64,000 bases of DNA from Chiridota heheva. Lineage: Eukaryota; Echinodermata; Holothuroidea; Apodida; Chiridotidae. The translations under genes and the position numbers were made by a program. The notes under the pieces were generated by a model, which did no database searches, was not told the origin of the DNA, and worked only from the letters and a program-made list of their open reading frames with translations. This document shows positions 44,236 to 56,694 of this stretch, piece by piece (within the stretch, counting starts at the first letter, position 1; each line of letters starts with the position of its first letter). The DNA lies in contig JAIGNY010001437.1 in the NCBI GenBank assembly GCA_020152595.1, positions 1,962,501-2,026,500 on the forward strand, given 5' to 3'.

Positions 44236-45676
44236 TACATCAGAATTGTCTGAAAGGCCTGAAGATATCTCAGAGGAACTGTTAACCGAGTATGACATGC
44301 ACCTGTTCTTCGAGAAAGGTATGAGAGGTGGTATTTCCATGGTATTCAAGCGCTATGCTAAAGCCAACAACCCCTATGTCTCAGGCTATGACGATTCCAA
44401 GCCTAACAATCATATTCTCTACCTAGATGCAAATAACCTGTATGGTTGGGCGATGAGTCAAGCACTACCCACGGGTAAAATCGAATGGGTGGATAAAGTG
44501 CCCTTGCTGGATACACTTTCACCCAATGCAGAAAAGGCTTACATACTCGAGGTGGACCTTGAGTATCCTCAAGAGCTATACGGCGTCCACAATGCCTACC
44601 CACTTGCTCCGGAACGTATGAAAGTTCCGAAGGAGTGGCGGTCAGATTTTCAGAAAGGACTTTTAAACTCGTCAACTGATGTTGAAAAGTTGGTTCCCAA
44701 TCTCTGCGATAAAAAAACGCTATGTTGTGCACTACCGGAATTTACAACTCTGCCTCTCTCTAGGTATGAAGCTGACAAAAATACATCGTGCAATTCGGTT
44801 CGATCAAAGCAAGTGGATGAAACTCTACATCAGAATGAATAAAGAACTTCAAAAGAAGGCCAAGACCAGCTTTGAGAAGGACTTCTACAAACTTAAGAAC
44901 AATAGCGTTTTTGGTAAGACTATGGAAAATCTGCGTAAGCGTGTAGATGTCAAACTCGCGAGTGCCTCTAAAGATGACAAGCTTCGCCGGTGGATAGCCA
45001 GCCCCGCGTTTGCTAGGCATGTGGTATTTGATGATGATCTAGCCACCCTACACATACACAAACGCCGGCTGATGCTTAACCAGTTAACCGACTAGTCTAC
45101 GTTGGGATGTGTGTTCTGGACCCGAGTAAACATCTAATGTACGACTTTTATTACAACAACCTGAAGAAGCAATATGGGGAGCGGTGCAATCTTCTCTATA
45201 CGGAAACAGATAGTCTTCTACTTGAAATCCAAACCGAGGATGTGTATGCTGATATAAGTTCTGAGTCACACCTCTATGACACGAGTAATTATCCGACAGA
45301 CCACCCGCTCCACAACACCACGAACAAAAAAGGTGCTTGGCAAAATGAAAGACAAATGTGCTGGAGTACCCATTAACGAGTATGTAGGACTTTGACCCAA
45401 AATGTATTATATCCTGAAGGAAGTTGGAGGCGAGATCCGAAAAGCAAAAGGTGTTAAAAAGTATGTTGTGAGATAAAATATACGGCATCAGCAGTACAAA
45501 GAAGCACTGTATGACAGCAAGACATTTCGTCATGGTATGAATCTATTGAAAAGCGAACACCACATTATATATATCATGCGAATAAATATCATACAATTTC
45601 TTTGTCACCTCTTGATACCAAGCGCTGGATTATGAGTGAATCACCCACCACTATGGCCTTTGGCTACAGGAATTAA
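44236..45676 (+). pseudogene. Protein-primed family B DNA polymerase remnant (Polinton/Maverick type)
   Basis: The C-terminal part of a family B DNA polymerase of the protein-primed type found in Polinton/Maverick elements and related viruses. Visible: LYLDANNLYGWAMSQALPTG (motif A region), FYKLKNNSVFGKTMENLRKR (motif B, K-x3-NS-x-G) and LLYTETDSLLLEI (motif C, usually TDTDS; the first Asp is Glu here). At least three breaks are seen: a frame change at an A run (44710-44716), one near 45085-45105, and stops beyond 45376. The N-terminal exonuclease part is absent, and no capsid, integrase or protease gene was found nearby. It is a decayed fragment without coding capacity for a whole enzyme. 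Confidence 0.78.
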
Positions 45677-45764
45677 GTATGCAAAATATATATATAAAGA
45701 AAAGAGAAAGAAATACATATACATATATATATGCAAAATAATAAAAATATAAATAAAGGAATGA

Positions 45765-46339
<575 letters not shown>

Positions 46340-46616
46340 GAGAGAGAGAGAGTTGAACACACAATTACAATGACGGGGTCGTCGCCTGCGTATTCGGTTA
46401 TGGTAGTTCAAATGCTATCACGAAACGCTTAATACGACCCGGACGAGAACACAGGTATGACGTACGGACAGACATAACATCGACAACCAAGTTAATGTCC
46501 ACGGCCTTTGATAAACCAGTTGTGGTGCACTGGCGTGTCTACCCACCCCAGGCTTGAACCCGGGGCCTCGTGGTCTGTAGACAGGTATGATAACCGCTAT
46601 ACCACAGTAGGTAGAT
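46340..46616 (-). mobile_element. tRNA-SINE family copy 4, just upstream of GOT1
   Basis: A minus-strand SINE with (AG)n at 46340-46352, the shared body, and a tRNA-like head reading ACCTACTGTGGTATAGCGG on the minus strand. It ends about 200 bp before the GOT1 start codon. Confidence 0.9.
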
Positions 46617-46815
46617 ACGCCAGAACCAGCCTTTTGTATACTGACTCAATATATGCACTGCGGGCCAACCTTCTCGGCTTCCGTAGATATTAGCATGCAC
46701 GTACGTTACAATATTTTAACCGGGTACCCGGGTGCGTTAATATTTGTTTCGTCAAACAAGGCAAGTAAGATTCCGTACTCACAGCTACGGTCAGTCGGTA
46801 CTTCCTACTTAAAAA
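46617..46815 (+). promoter_or_regulatory. Presumed GOT1 promoter / 5' UTR region
   Basis: About 200 bp between a SINE and the GOT1 ATG. It holds a palindromic CCGGGTACCCGG (46722-46733) and AAAAAATGG at the start codon (A at -3, G at +4). No TATA box is clear. The assignment is from position only. Confidence 0.4.
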
Positions 46816-46927
46816 ATGGCTTCCAGATTTGCAGAAGTGGAACAAGCTCCAGGAGTGGCAGTATTTGCTCTCACAGCTGCCTACAAAGAAGATCCAAGTC
46901 CAGTTAAATACAACCTTGGAGTTGGTG
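46816..46927 (+). CDS. GOT1: Aspartate aminotransferase, cytosolic: first coding exon (partial gene)
   Basis: The ATG opens a 37-codon exon ending in donor G|GTGAGT at 46928. The peptide begins MASRFAEVEQAPGVAVFALT and continues AAYKEDPSPVKYNLGVG. This matches the N-terminus of cytosolic aspartate aminotransferase, where FAEV, a (L/V)FxLTA stretch, EDP and K.NLGVGAYR are conserved. The split codon G|xx would complete the Ala of NLGVGAYR, so phase and site agree with the family. There is no mitochondrial presequence. The enzyme transfers amino groups between aspartate and 2-oxoglutarate using pyridoxal phosphate. No second exon (AYR...) was found in the remaining 17 kb, so the next intron is very long, or the copy is incomplete, or the exon was missed. 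Confidence 0.85.
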
Positions 46928-49865
46928 GTGAGTCAAAATATCGCCTAGGTCTAGGCTGTAACGTAACCAATTCCGCGAAAATTAATTCATTGATTGAATA
47001 TTCTCAAGGTTGGAGAGACGTAGCCGTGTACGAGCTCAGTACGGTTTTGCCAAGTTGGAGGGAAAACTTTATCATTACAGTCAATGGGATATTTTTTTAT
47101 GAATACTTGTGTCGCCATAGCCAGTCAGCGAAAATTAGTGGTACTCATATATGTTGGAAACTATTATCTAATAAACAACATTTGTGAAGAAAAATAAAAT
47201 CTGTCCAGTAATTTTTGAAAAATGACAAAAAATAGGTTTTTCTCCCATTGACTGCAATGATAAGTGGCTGTTTGTTTTCCCCGTTGACTGAAGTTGGAGA
47301 TCGTCAAAAAAGCATTGTTACGCAGTCGGAAAACTGACCTCGTTTGACCTGAAAACATTAAACATTGCGGACGTCATACAATTTTGAATTTGGCTCGAAA
47401 TTCAAATGCAATGTACGGCACAACATCGAGCAAAATTTCACCCTTTATAAGTCAAATTAACTTAAATGATTGAAACTTTATGGAGAAATATCATCAAAGC
47501 AAACACAGAACAGCCTAACCCTTATGCATACTGATATACAAGTGGAAAAAATAAGGTCAAGACCTACCACTAGTCCGATCGAACGTACCGGCCGATGGTC
47601 GAAAATTAGGCCTAAATTGACTTATTCAAAATCAACAAAAGAATTTCATAGCTAAAATTGTGGGAAATTTACTTCTTGACACAAAAAACTAATCGACACT
47701 AGACAGTTACGCTGTGAACGGTAGTTCACAAAACGTTTGCATGCAGATTTCAAATGTTAAACACGCGTGTGATGGTTGCCATTTTGAACGCTGAATATTC
47801 AACATATATGACCAGGTATTTGAATATTAATCATCATTACACTGGTTCTATCAGTGCAGTTGCGGGAGTACACTGGTTCTATCAGTGCAATCGCGGGAGC
47901 AGCCTGGTTCCAACACTCAATTTGGGAGATACAATTATTTGAAAACGATTGAGAAGGGCAAATTAAGTTCGGATAAAACAGTACATCTCAAATGACACTT
48001 TCCTGGTACATTTTAGAAGTATGGTGAACACTTTACAAATAAGCTAAGCTTTTAAATAAAATAAAAAAGACATAATAAAGGTTAGGTAAATTTGGGTTGG
48101 AGGTTATATGGGGGTTCAGTCGGTGGGATTAAGAAAAATTGGATGAGATATTAAATAAAAAAAGAGAAGACTGGGTTAAACATTATGACGAGAAGGGAGA
48201 CAGTTCATAGTTTGCCCCTAATGTGTTATTTCCAACTGGGCTTGCAATAATTATGAAGTTATGGATTCGACCAGGGGCAGATTGGCCAACTGACCCTGGA
48301 CCAGTGGTCCAAGACGCCGGTCCCAACACGCTGATCGACTTTTCCCCCATAACTTGAGTTTGGCCGCTGGCCCATTGGACTAGCTAATGTAATTTTTTTC
48401 AACAAATAAAACAAAAATATTTGTATGCTTCATGCAAATGAACGAATAAACATTATGACACTTATCATTTTTTGCGTGGTAAGGTCAGACGAAGGCACCG
48501 GTCATTTTACCTGGACTGGTATATTTTTATGTGTCAGTCCGCGCCTGGATTCGACCCTCATATATGGTACACAAATGCATTTTGGCAGTTTAGCAAAAAT
48601 TGTTAGATCAAAAGTGGGTGTGGAAATTAAGTCCAACTGAGGCAGGGAGTAAATATTGCTTCTTATCTCCCATTCAATTCCTCCACTGTGTTCGGTATTT
48701 GTTCAGAAAACACAAAATGTAACGTCAAAGTAATCCATGGTGTTGTCCTTCAGTACTTGGTCCGCGGGATACATTATCTTTTCCTCTTGCAAAATAGTAA
48801 CGAATAGATAACATCAGGAGCAAATGACACAGCCAGCCTTAAAAAAAATGAGTGTGGCGGTGATGGGGGAGGGGGAAGGGGTGATGAAGGAGGGTTATGG
48901 GGGAGGAGGTGATGGGGGAGGGGAAGGGGTGGGGAGGGAAAGGTGAGGGGGCAAAATTGTGAGAAGGGTCGAACTGTGATGTCAAGGTCTAGAAATTACA
49001 AGGAAAAAGGTGGGCGTTTCAGCCATTCCCAGTCCTTTTTGAGAGGTTGAGAGGGAAGATCCTTGTTGCAATGGTGGGAAATAGGCGAAACAAAGGAGAG
49101 GAAATATTACTTGGCAATACTTCACATAGAACAAATACATTCCCCCCATAAACCTTTGCATATACACCCACTTTCCTTGGGATGCCCACCACAAGACAAT
49201 GAAGCACCAGGTATCATTTTCTAGCCTGTGGTGTGACTTGGTTCAGGCTTGACCCTGAATCTTTGGGCTAAATAACCATCTGAAAAATTAATGAGGATGG
49301 GAACTTTCAAAAGAAGTTTTAAATCAGTTTAATTAGTTCCAAAAGAATTATCTTTTTTTTCCAGTCAGTTTATAGTTTAAACAAGGTTGCCAACACAATG
49401 CTAAAACAGCTACAGAAAAAACTCAAAATACTTCAAAGGTGAATTCAGGATGAGGTTAACCACAATGGGTACACTGGAAATTGATTCAAACAATACAGAA
49501 GTAAAATTAGCACACCAATACCTTCAATGACTTAATGACCTGGATTGACCATCCTTACATCCACCTTTGGAATACTTTAATTTAAGAAAAGCAATAAATA
49601 AGACACAATGGATACAGATTAAACAATAATAACTCTTGTTATCTTCAAATGCAACAAAATAAGAACCAATCAAAATACATCTTTATCAAGTTAACCTGAA
49701 TAAAGGGTAGTGCTTATGTAAGTCTAGCAATACACAATATAAATATAAACAGCTGGCAAAAAAACTCCACATCAAGTGTGTATTACTGTAAGTTTCTTTA
49801 ATATTATTTGTTATAAATATAACAAATCTGACACTTCTATAAAATTAAAATGAATGGCACTTCCT
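46928..49865. other. Downstream of GOT1 exon 1; nothing else recognised
   Basis: Presumed intron. It contains a direct repeat of ACACTGGTTCTATCAGTGCA at about 47839 and 47871, and G-rich GATGGGGGAGGGG repeats at 48860-48950. No exon with supported sites was seen. Confidence 0.5.
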
Positions 49866-50140
49866 CGTATCACACAGACAGCCTTGGATATATACAGTAT
49901 ATGTCACCCAGACAATATACAGTATGTCACCCAGACAGTCTTTAATAAAACCAATGTCACCCAGATAGCCATAGATATATACAATATGTCACCCAGTCTT
50001 TAATAAATACAATATGTCACCCAGAAAGCCTTAGATATATACAGTATATGTCACCCACACAGTCTTTAATAAAACAATATATGTAACCCAAACCGGCTTT
50101 AATATATGTCACCCAGTCTTTAATACATACAATATAATGG
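49866..50140. repeat. Degenerate tandem repeat, ~30-40-bp unit (GTCACCCAGACAG)
   Basis: Variants of TATGTCACCCAGACAGTCTTTAATAAA and TATGTCACCCAGATAGCCATAGATATATACA alternate about eight times with variable unit length. Confidence 0.7.
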
Positions 50141-51229
50141 ACTTTCCACCTTACACAAATAGAAAACCAGACAGATACAAACAAGACAAAACTTTATACT
50201 ATGACTACTTTGCACAGGAAGCTCACAAGTGATAAATCATGGTACTTCTTAGAAAAATAGACACATTTTCTTTACTGTTCATATGTACATTTATAGTTGT
50301 AAAACTGTACATAGCTAGTATATGTCAAAAATAAACTGCACAGTTTAAAAGGTACAAACATGAAGAGCACAAATATTATGCTGTTAGTCGCTACCAACAC
50401 TTCAAACATACTACAGTTTTACACAGCTTTTTTTTTTTTTTTTTACACAACTGCATTACAAAATAACTTAAAAAAAAAAAACATTCATGTGGCTATTGTA
50501 CACACCAACTCACTTATTGTGACCAAATAATTTATGGGCAGGTCCGGTCAGGTACAAGAAAATTTAAAAGTTGTTGTATTCTGAATTTACAGCTCTTTGT
50601 AAACAACTTGAAACCTGTCCATAGAAAAGTAATCAATTATGTCCTCCCAAGGTACAAGTAAGAAAGAAAGACACTGATTGTAACATCTTTATCAATTGAA
50701 TAACATGTGTTTCTTTACCAGCCAATTACATTTGGAGAGACAAACTTATTTGTACTTTTCACAACTTCTCCACAATCATCCGCAATTCAATGATAAATAA
50801 TGAAGACATCATTGCTAATCCAACTGAATGTATATGGCAAACAATAGTCTTTTAGGCTAACTGCTCTCCAGCACTGGTTAAATTTGTCCATGCCCATAGC
50901 CACTTGCAGGACCCATGCCACTCATTTGTGAATGCACTATCTGGACGGCCCCTGGTTTTACTAAATTCACTTTCAGGATTTAAACTGGACATCACTTATC
51001 TTCAATGTTACTAACTGATCACTCAATAAAAAACAGTAGCAGATCATACAATATCTTGGGGAGGGAGGGAGGGGGCAGAGTGGCATTCAATAAAAGCCCA
51101 GCAATGGTTAATGAAATGACAGGCGTCATGACATTTTCACTTTTGACATACTTACCAATGGCTGCTAAAAAGAGTTCGTAATAGTTTTTTGGTTTAAAAT
51201 ATAAAAAAAAACCATTTAGTATTTAGCAT

Positions 51230-51259
51230 TCATCCATCACTGTACTGATGCATATGTAC
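51230..51259 (-). CDS. Possible second exon of minus-strand small gene
   Basis: On the minus strand TTTTATTTTCACAG precedes a short open stretch ending in TGA. It joins in phase 0 to the candidate exon at 53378-53452, which would give a 34-residue peptide. The pairing is only a guess from phase. Confidence 0.2.
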   Translation of the reverse strand, partial: VHMHQYSDG

Positions 51260-52499
51260 CTGTGAAAATAAAAAAAATTAAAAAAATGTTTGAGTAATCA
51301 TGAGAAAAAAATCATACTGTACATAAACTATTATATACTATATATATGAGCCAAACTTGAAACTTAATTGTAGTGATAACATTAAGTCAATGGGGATTTT
51401 TAATGAGAACGCAGGGGTATTTTTAAAACGAAAAACCAATATTAAATGAATATTCATTAGATTTAACCGCAGACTTTTCAATTTTATTGTGGATAGAATA
51501 ACAAAAGACTTCCGTTGACCTTTTGAGCAACCCTCTCGACACAGGATTTCATGATGGCTCAGTCATCGCTAATACCATGTACATATATCATACGTTACAT
51601 TACACAATTACTACCGTTCTCTTAGTAAAAATCCTATTCATATAACGTTATCACAAGTTAAAATGGCGGCCTTCATGGATCTTAATGAATAGTACGAAGC
51701 TCCAAGTTTTGGTGTATTTTCTTACTACACCAAAAGTCCAGGATTCTCCCTGACTGACGAGGGTTGTTATAGATTAGGTACAATTCCTGTTTTTTTTTAA
51801 ATTCACACGTATAAAATTGATGATTGAAAAATAACTTACTTTTTGGGTGTAGTTATATTACTTAGATTAATAATACACTTTTTCAATAAAAACTTTCCCT
51901 AAATATTTACCTATTTAGCACCACAACAGGATAAAGTTCTCTGAGATTCATATTTTGGTCGTCATTTTCACCGCACGTTTGTGATTAATTATTCAATGTT
52001 CGCAAAAAAATTTTAGAATGTTCCACTAAACTGCAAGTTGATTTTTCACCGACAACATTTAAATCTTTGTTCATATAATTTTATTAAATAGTTTTGCTAA
52101 AAAAAAAAACTGTGTGCGAAAACATATAAAACATCAAGAAATGTTTAGATTATATAATTGTACTTTATAAGTATTATCTAAATTTTTTCCCTTAAATAAT
52201 CTAAAATATAACACCCCTGCTAAAATATTATAGCCACGATGACAGTGCTTGAAGTGACTGTACTTTGAAGAGCTCGTCAGCAATTTTTACGGAAAGAAAG
52301 GTAATCCAAAATAATTCAATAAAAATAACTAAAATCACCTTAAAAACAATTTTTGAAGACATGAATGGGCTTCAAACATTGATTCTAATCATTGTGGGCG
52401 AAAAAGAAGATAGAATGGTTTTGTTTTCATTAAGATCTTAAAACTGAGATTTTCCTATACTTTTAACACCTCGCTTAAAATAGTACAGGAGGGTATAGG

Positions 52500-52740
52500 A
52501 TTTTGTAGCACCCTCGGATGGCCAGCCATCACTAACGGCAGCGCAGCCATACTAACAGGCTGGCATCAGTTCGACGGTACTACAGGGAGTACTAGGTCTT
52601 ACGTAGTTATTATACACATCCCTCAGTACGGGTTGACATTGGGATTGCCATACGGCCAGCCACCACTAACGGCAGTCATACTAACACGGCTGACATCAGC
52701 TCGACGGTACTACGGGAAGTACTACTATTAGGCCTAGGTC
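52500..52740. repeat. Direct repeat, two ~80-bp copies
   Basis: GGCCAGCCA(T/C)CACTAACGGCAG through TCGACGGTACTAC and AGTACTA occurs twice, about 140 bp apart, with small indels. It lies in the presumed intron between the two minus-strand exon candidates. Confidence 0.75.
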
Positions 52741-53377
52741 TAAAAACAGATCATTTGTTTTTTCTAATGTAAATTTAAGACACATTGTGAAACTGAGGCA
52801 TACCCCTTGCTGCATGTACAGGACAAGAGATAAACAACTGCTATAGACAATTCATTAGTACTGATAGTAATGATATGCCCAATGGCAAATTGCCAATGTA
52901 AAATCTGTCTTAAGAAGAGTTAGCATGCACTTGTAGGCCTGTCATTACAGCCTGGCTAAATAATAAGCGTACTACTACTACTCGTTAGGGAACAAACACT
53001 GAATACAGAACCGAGTGATTTGTAAGAATAACAAAACAGGAAGAAGAAAAACTAAGCCCGAATGTTAGACTAGGCTCTATATAAATATCAACTGGCATAA
53101 AACTGGTTAGTATTGCCTTCTCGACCCTAAGCTCCTGTATTAATAGGTACGATAAAAAATGATGTTGGTACTACAACACGTTAGGCTGCGATAAGGAGCC
53201 CCAAACCGGAAGTTCCACAAAAATATTAAATTTACAGGAAACATCACACTCAACAAGTGGGAAAGTAGGATTGAACGATAATTTAAACTTTCGGCCGTTA
53301 CATGGTACTATATGCAAGTCCATATCTGGCTGTCTATGAGAAATTCACAAAACCAAAGTTGCAGACTCGCCACTCAC

Positions 53378-53452
53378 CTCTAAAGCATCTGATGGAAATG
53401 GGATTGCAGTTAAATGCACCTGTTTGATCGCAAAAATGTGCTGAATATCCAT
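53378..53452 (-). CDS. Possible first coding exon, minus strand, unknown protein
   Basis: On the minus strand an ATG in strong context (G at -3, G at +4), with an in-frame TGA upstream, opens 25 codons (MDIQHIFAIKQVHLTAIPFP, then SDALE). These end exactly at a consensus donor GAG|GTGAGT. Two ETS-type CCGGAAGT motifs lie nearby (about 53205 and, as ACTTCCGG, about 53607), as in many CpG-type promoters. I do not recognise the protein. Confidence 0.4.
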
Positions 53453-53589
53453 ATCTCTACACGCACTACATATTCAACACCTCTACTTTCCACAGGTAGC
53501 CATGTAATTTTAATTTGACGTCACTAAATCTGAATATTCAGTACCAAAAACTGACTGATAATTCTAGGTAGCTCAAAACTGCATCTTCG

Positions 53590-53728
53590 GAGTTACTGCA
53601 AAACGACTTCCGGGTCAGCTGTAAATGTTTAATCAACTTGGGATAACGGCGGTATAGCGAGGTCAGATCTCCGACTGTACGTCGCCGTGCACCACAACAT
53701 TCCCGGATGTCCGACCTCCAGAATACTC
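53590..53728 (-). promoter_or_regulatory. Possible promoter for minus-strand exon
   Basis: A locally GC- and CpG-richer stretch in AT-rich surroundings with ACTTCCGGG (ETS/GABP-like) and CGGCGG. It lies 150-250 bp upstream of the candidate ATG at 53452. Inferred from composition and motif only. Confidence 0.35.
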
Positions 53729-53733
53729 AAAGA

Positions 53734-54006
53734 TTGGCCTACTTACAGATCGGCCTACTTACAGATCGGCCTACTTACAGATCGGCCTACTTACAGATCG
53801 GCCTACTTACAGATCGGCCTACTTACAGATCGGCCTACTTACAGATCGACCTACTTACAGATCGGCCTACTTACAGATCGGCCTACTTACAGATCGGCCT
53901 ACTTACAGATCGGCCTACTTACAGATCGGCCTACTTACAGATCGGCCTACTTACAGATCGGCCTACTTACAGATCGGCCTACTTACAGATCGGCCTACTT
54001 ACAGAT
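53734..54006. repeat. 16-bp minisatellite, ~17 copies
   Basis: The unit ATCGGCCTACTTACAG is repeated almost perfectly; one copy has ATCGACC and the first has ATTGGCC. Each unit contains a CTTACAG that looks like a splice acceptor. Open frames across it are artefacts. Confidence 0.95.
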
Positions 54007-54139
54007 CCTCTTCTGACTTAAGGATTCTCCTGGGTGCTCTTCTGTCAGCTCAAAGCTTGTATTTATGCTGAATTGATCTTGTCTTGTTGGGTTAATCTGG
54101 ATGCATTTTTTGTAATCATAAGGGCTGGTTTTTCCCATA

Positions 54140-54976
54140 GGCAATTCCAGAAAATATGTGAAAGGGGGTAGGGGAGGGGGCGGTGACAGGGATTGGGATT
54201 AGCAGTGGGTGGGTAAGTAAAATGACTGGGATTGGAATTAGGGGTGGGTATATGATCAGATTTGGAATTATGGGTGGGTGGGAGGGTAAAATGACCGGGA
54301 TTAGGATTCTGGGTGGGTGGGTGGGTAAAATGACAGAGATTGGGATTCTGGGTGGGTGGGTAAAATGAAAATTGGGATTAAGGGTGGGTAAAATGACTGG
54401 GATTGGGATAAGGGGTGGGTAAAATGACCAGGATTGGGATTAGGGGTGAGTAAAATGACCTGGATTAAGATTATAGGTGGGTGGGTGGGTAAAATGACTG
54501 GATTGGAATTAGGGGTTGTGGGTAAAATGACCAGGGTTAAGATAAGGGGTTGGTGGGTGGGTAAAATGACCGGTATAAGGGGTGTGTGGGTGGGTAAAAT
54601 GACCGGGATTTGGATTCTGGGTGGGTGGGTAAAATGACTAGGATTGGTATTCTGGGTGGGTGGGTAAAATGATTTGGATTCTGGGTGGGTGGGTAAAATG
54701 ACTGGGATTGGGATTCTGGGTTGGTGGGTAAAATGACCGGGATGGGGATTAGGGGTGGGTAAACTGATTGGAATTAGAATTAGGGGTGGGTTGGTGGGTT
54801 AGCTTGCTGGGATTGGGGGTAGGTGGGTGGGTTAGCTCGCTGGGATTGGGGGTGGGTGGGTTGGTTTGCTAGAATTAAAGGTGGGTGGGTGGGTTTGCTC
54901 GCTGGGATTGGGGGTGGTTGGGTGGATACAAGTGGTATCTCACAGATCCCCTCTTCACATATTTTCTGGAATTGCC
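54140..54976. repeat. G-rich array enclosed by perfect 23-bp inverted repeats
   Basis: The left end starts GGCAATTCCAGAAAATATG and runs to 54162; its exact complement is at 54954-54976. Between them is an array of about 30-bp units, GGGTGGGTGGGTAAAATGAC plus CGGGATTGGGATTCT, drifting to a GGGTTAGCTCGCTGGGATTG form near the right end. The layout suggests a foldback or MITE-type element whose interior has become a tandem array. Confidence 0.85.
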
Positions 54977-55009
54977 CAACGTCTGGCTAGTCTTGCCTCA
55001 AATGTGGGT

Positions 55010-56390
55010 ATTGATTTCGATGTTACAACTGAAGTTGGTAAACTGTATTCCATACGTCAACTGAGTGGTGCACAAAAGAGTATTTCCTGATGTTCAGCCG
55101 TGGGCAAATTTTAAAGATCTTATACTCATGTCCCCTAGTTAATGAATCCTCTTTGACTTGTATGAAGTTTGACACTTCCGGGTCATATTTTTGGGTTAAA
55201 ATCTTAAATAGTTCAATCATGTCACCACGAACACGTTTGTAAGCTAAGGTAGGAAGATGAATTTTCTGTAACCTTTGCGAGAAATTTAAGTTTGACATTC
55301 CTGGTAGCTGCTTGGTAGCTCTATATTGTACATTCTCAAGCTGATCGATATGCTTTGCTAAATAAGGACACCAAACCTGGTTTGCGTATTCAGGATGCGG
55401 TCTTACCAAGGCAGTGTACAATAATTTAAATGATGATATGTCCATATACTCCATTGTCCGCCGTATAAGCCCCATTATTGAGTTTGCTTTGTTGACCTTT
55501 TCTGAGATATGCTTGTTGAAAGAAAGTTTGTTATCAATAGTAACTCCAATATCTTTTTCAAAATCTACATACTGTAGTACATTACCATTCTCTTTTAATC
55601 TGTAGGAATGTTGACCGATATGAGATTTGCCTATCCTCATAACTTTACATTTATCTGCAGGTGAAAGCAAAGCAACCACTCATCTGTCCACTTTTGCATA
55701 CTGTGCAGGTCTTCTTGCAACTTGTCACCATCATCTGGTTTAAATATAGCTCTGAATAATTTGGTATTGTCTGCAAATAAGTAAATACATGTACCAGTAT
55801 CCAAGTGTGTTACATCAGGGAGGTCGTTAATAAACATGTACAATACAAATAGGATTGGTCCTAGGACAGATCCTTGTGGTATACCACTGGTCACATTCTT
55901 CCAAACTGAGTATTGCCCATTCACTGAAACTCTTTGCTTGCGGCCCAGTAAAAAAAGATTCAATCCAAGTTGTGATTGGTTCCTCAATACCATACATACT
56001 CAGCTTGTGAATTAGACAGAGATGTGGTACCTTGTCGAAGGCCTTCATGAAATTGCAATAAATGACGTCCACGCATCGTCCTAAATTGGGAATATCTGTC
56101 CACTTATTAATAACTTGTATTAACTGAAGAACTGTGAATCGGCCACTTCTAAATCCAAATTGCTTTTTGCTAAACAGGTTATTAGGTTTCATGTGATTAA
56201 CAATATATTCCTTAATATTGAATTGAAGGACTTTACAAATGATACACGTTAAACTAACTGGTCTGTAATTTCCAGCAACTTTACGATCTCCTTTCTTAAG
56301 TAAAGCAGTCACATTACCATGCTTCCATTCATCGGGTACTAAACCTAAATTAACTGATGCATTAAATATTGCAGATAATATATTTTAGGT
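55010..56390 (-). pseudogene. CR1/Jockey-like non-LTR retrotransposon, inactive, minus strand
   Basis: RT motifs in order on the minus strand: KKGDRKVAGNYRPVSLTCII, KKQFGFRSGRFTVLQL, FMKAFDKVPH, GIPQGSVLGPILFVLY, FADN in place of FADD, DIGVTIDNKLSFNKHISEKV, LYTALVRPHPEYANQVWCPY and KRVRGDMIELFKIL. Three frames are used (56312-55827, 55993-55637, 55679-55023), so at least two frameshifts break it. The second catalytic Asp of the active-site box is changed. The 5' endonuclease region is absent. Confidence 0.88.
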
Positions 56391-56534
56391 CTATTGTCTA
56401 TTAGGCCTAATGTTACTCAAATTTCAAAAGTATGAGATCATTTGCATATAAGTTATTATATGAACTGACAATTTCATACATAGTATGCTCAATCAGGGAC
56501 TGTGATAGCTAGGATGAGACTTCTTATGGAGCCT

Positions 56535-56690
56535 ATGGGATGTTTTGTGGGACATGGGGTGGGATGCCATGTGGGACATTGGTTGGGATGCCATGTGGAA
56601 CAGGGTGGAATACCATGTAGGATATATGGTGGAATGCCATGCGGGACATAGGGTGGAAAGCCATGGGATGGGGATGTCATGTCGGATAGT
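56535..56690. repeat. Minisatellite, GGGATGCCATGTGGGACAT-type unit
   Basis: About seven degenerate copies of a 22-24-bp unit. The same family recurs at 63716-64000. Confidence 0.8.
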
Positions 56691-56694
56691 GTTT

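Noticed and set aside
53687-54021. TYRSAYLQIGLLTDRP repeat proteins
   Set aside because: They are translations of the 16-bp array in its different frames.
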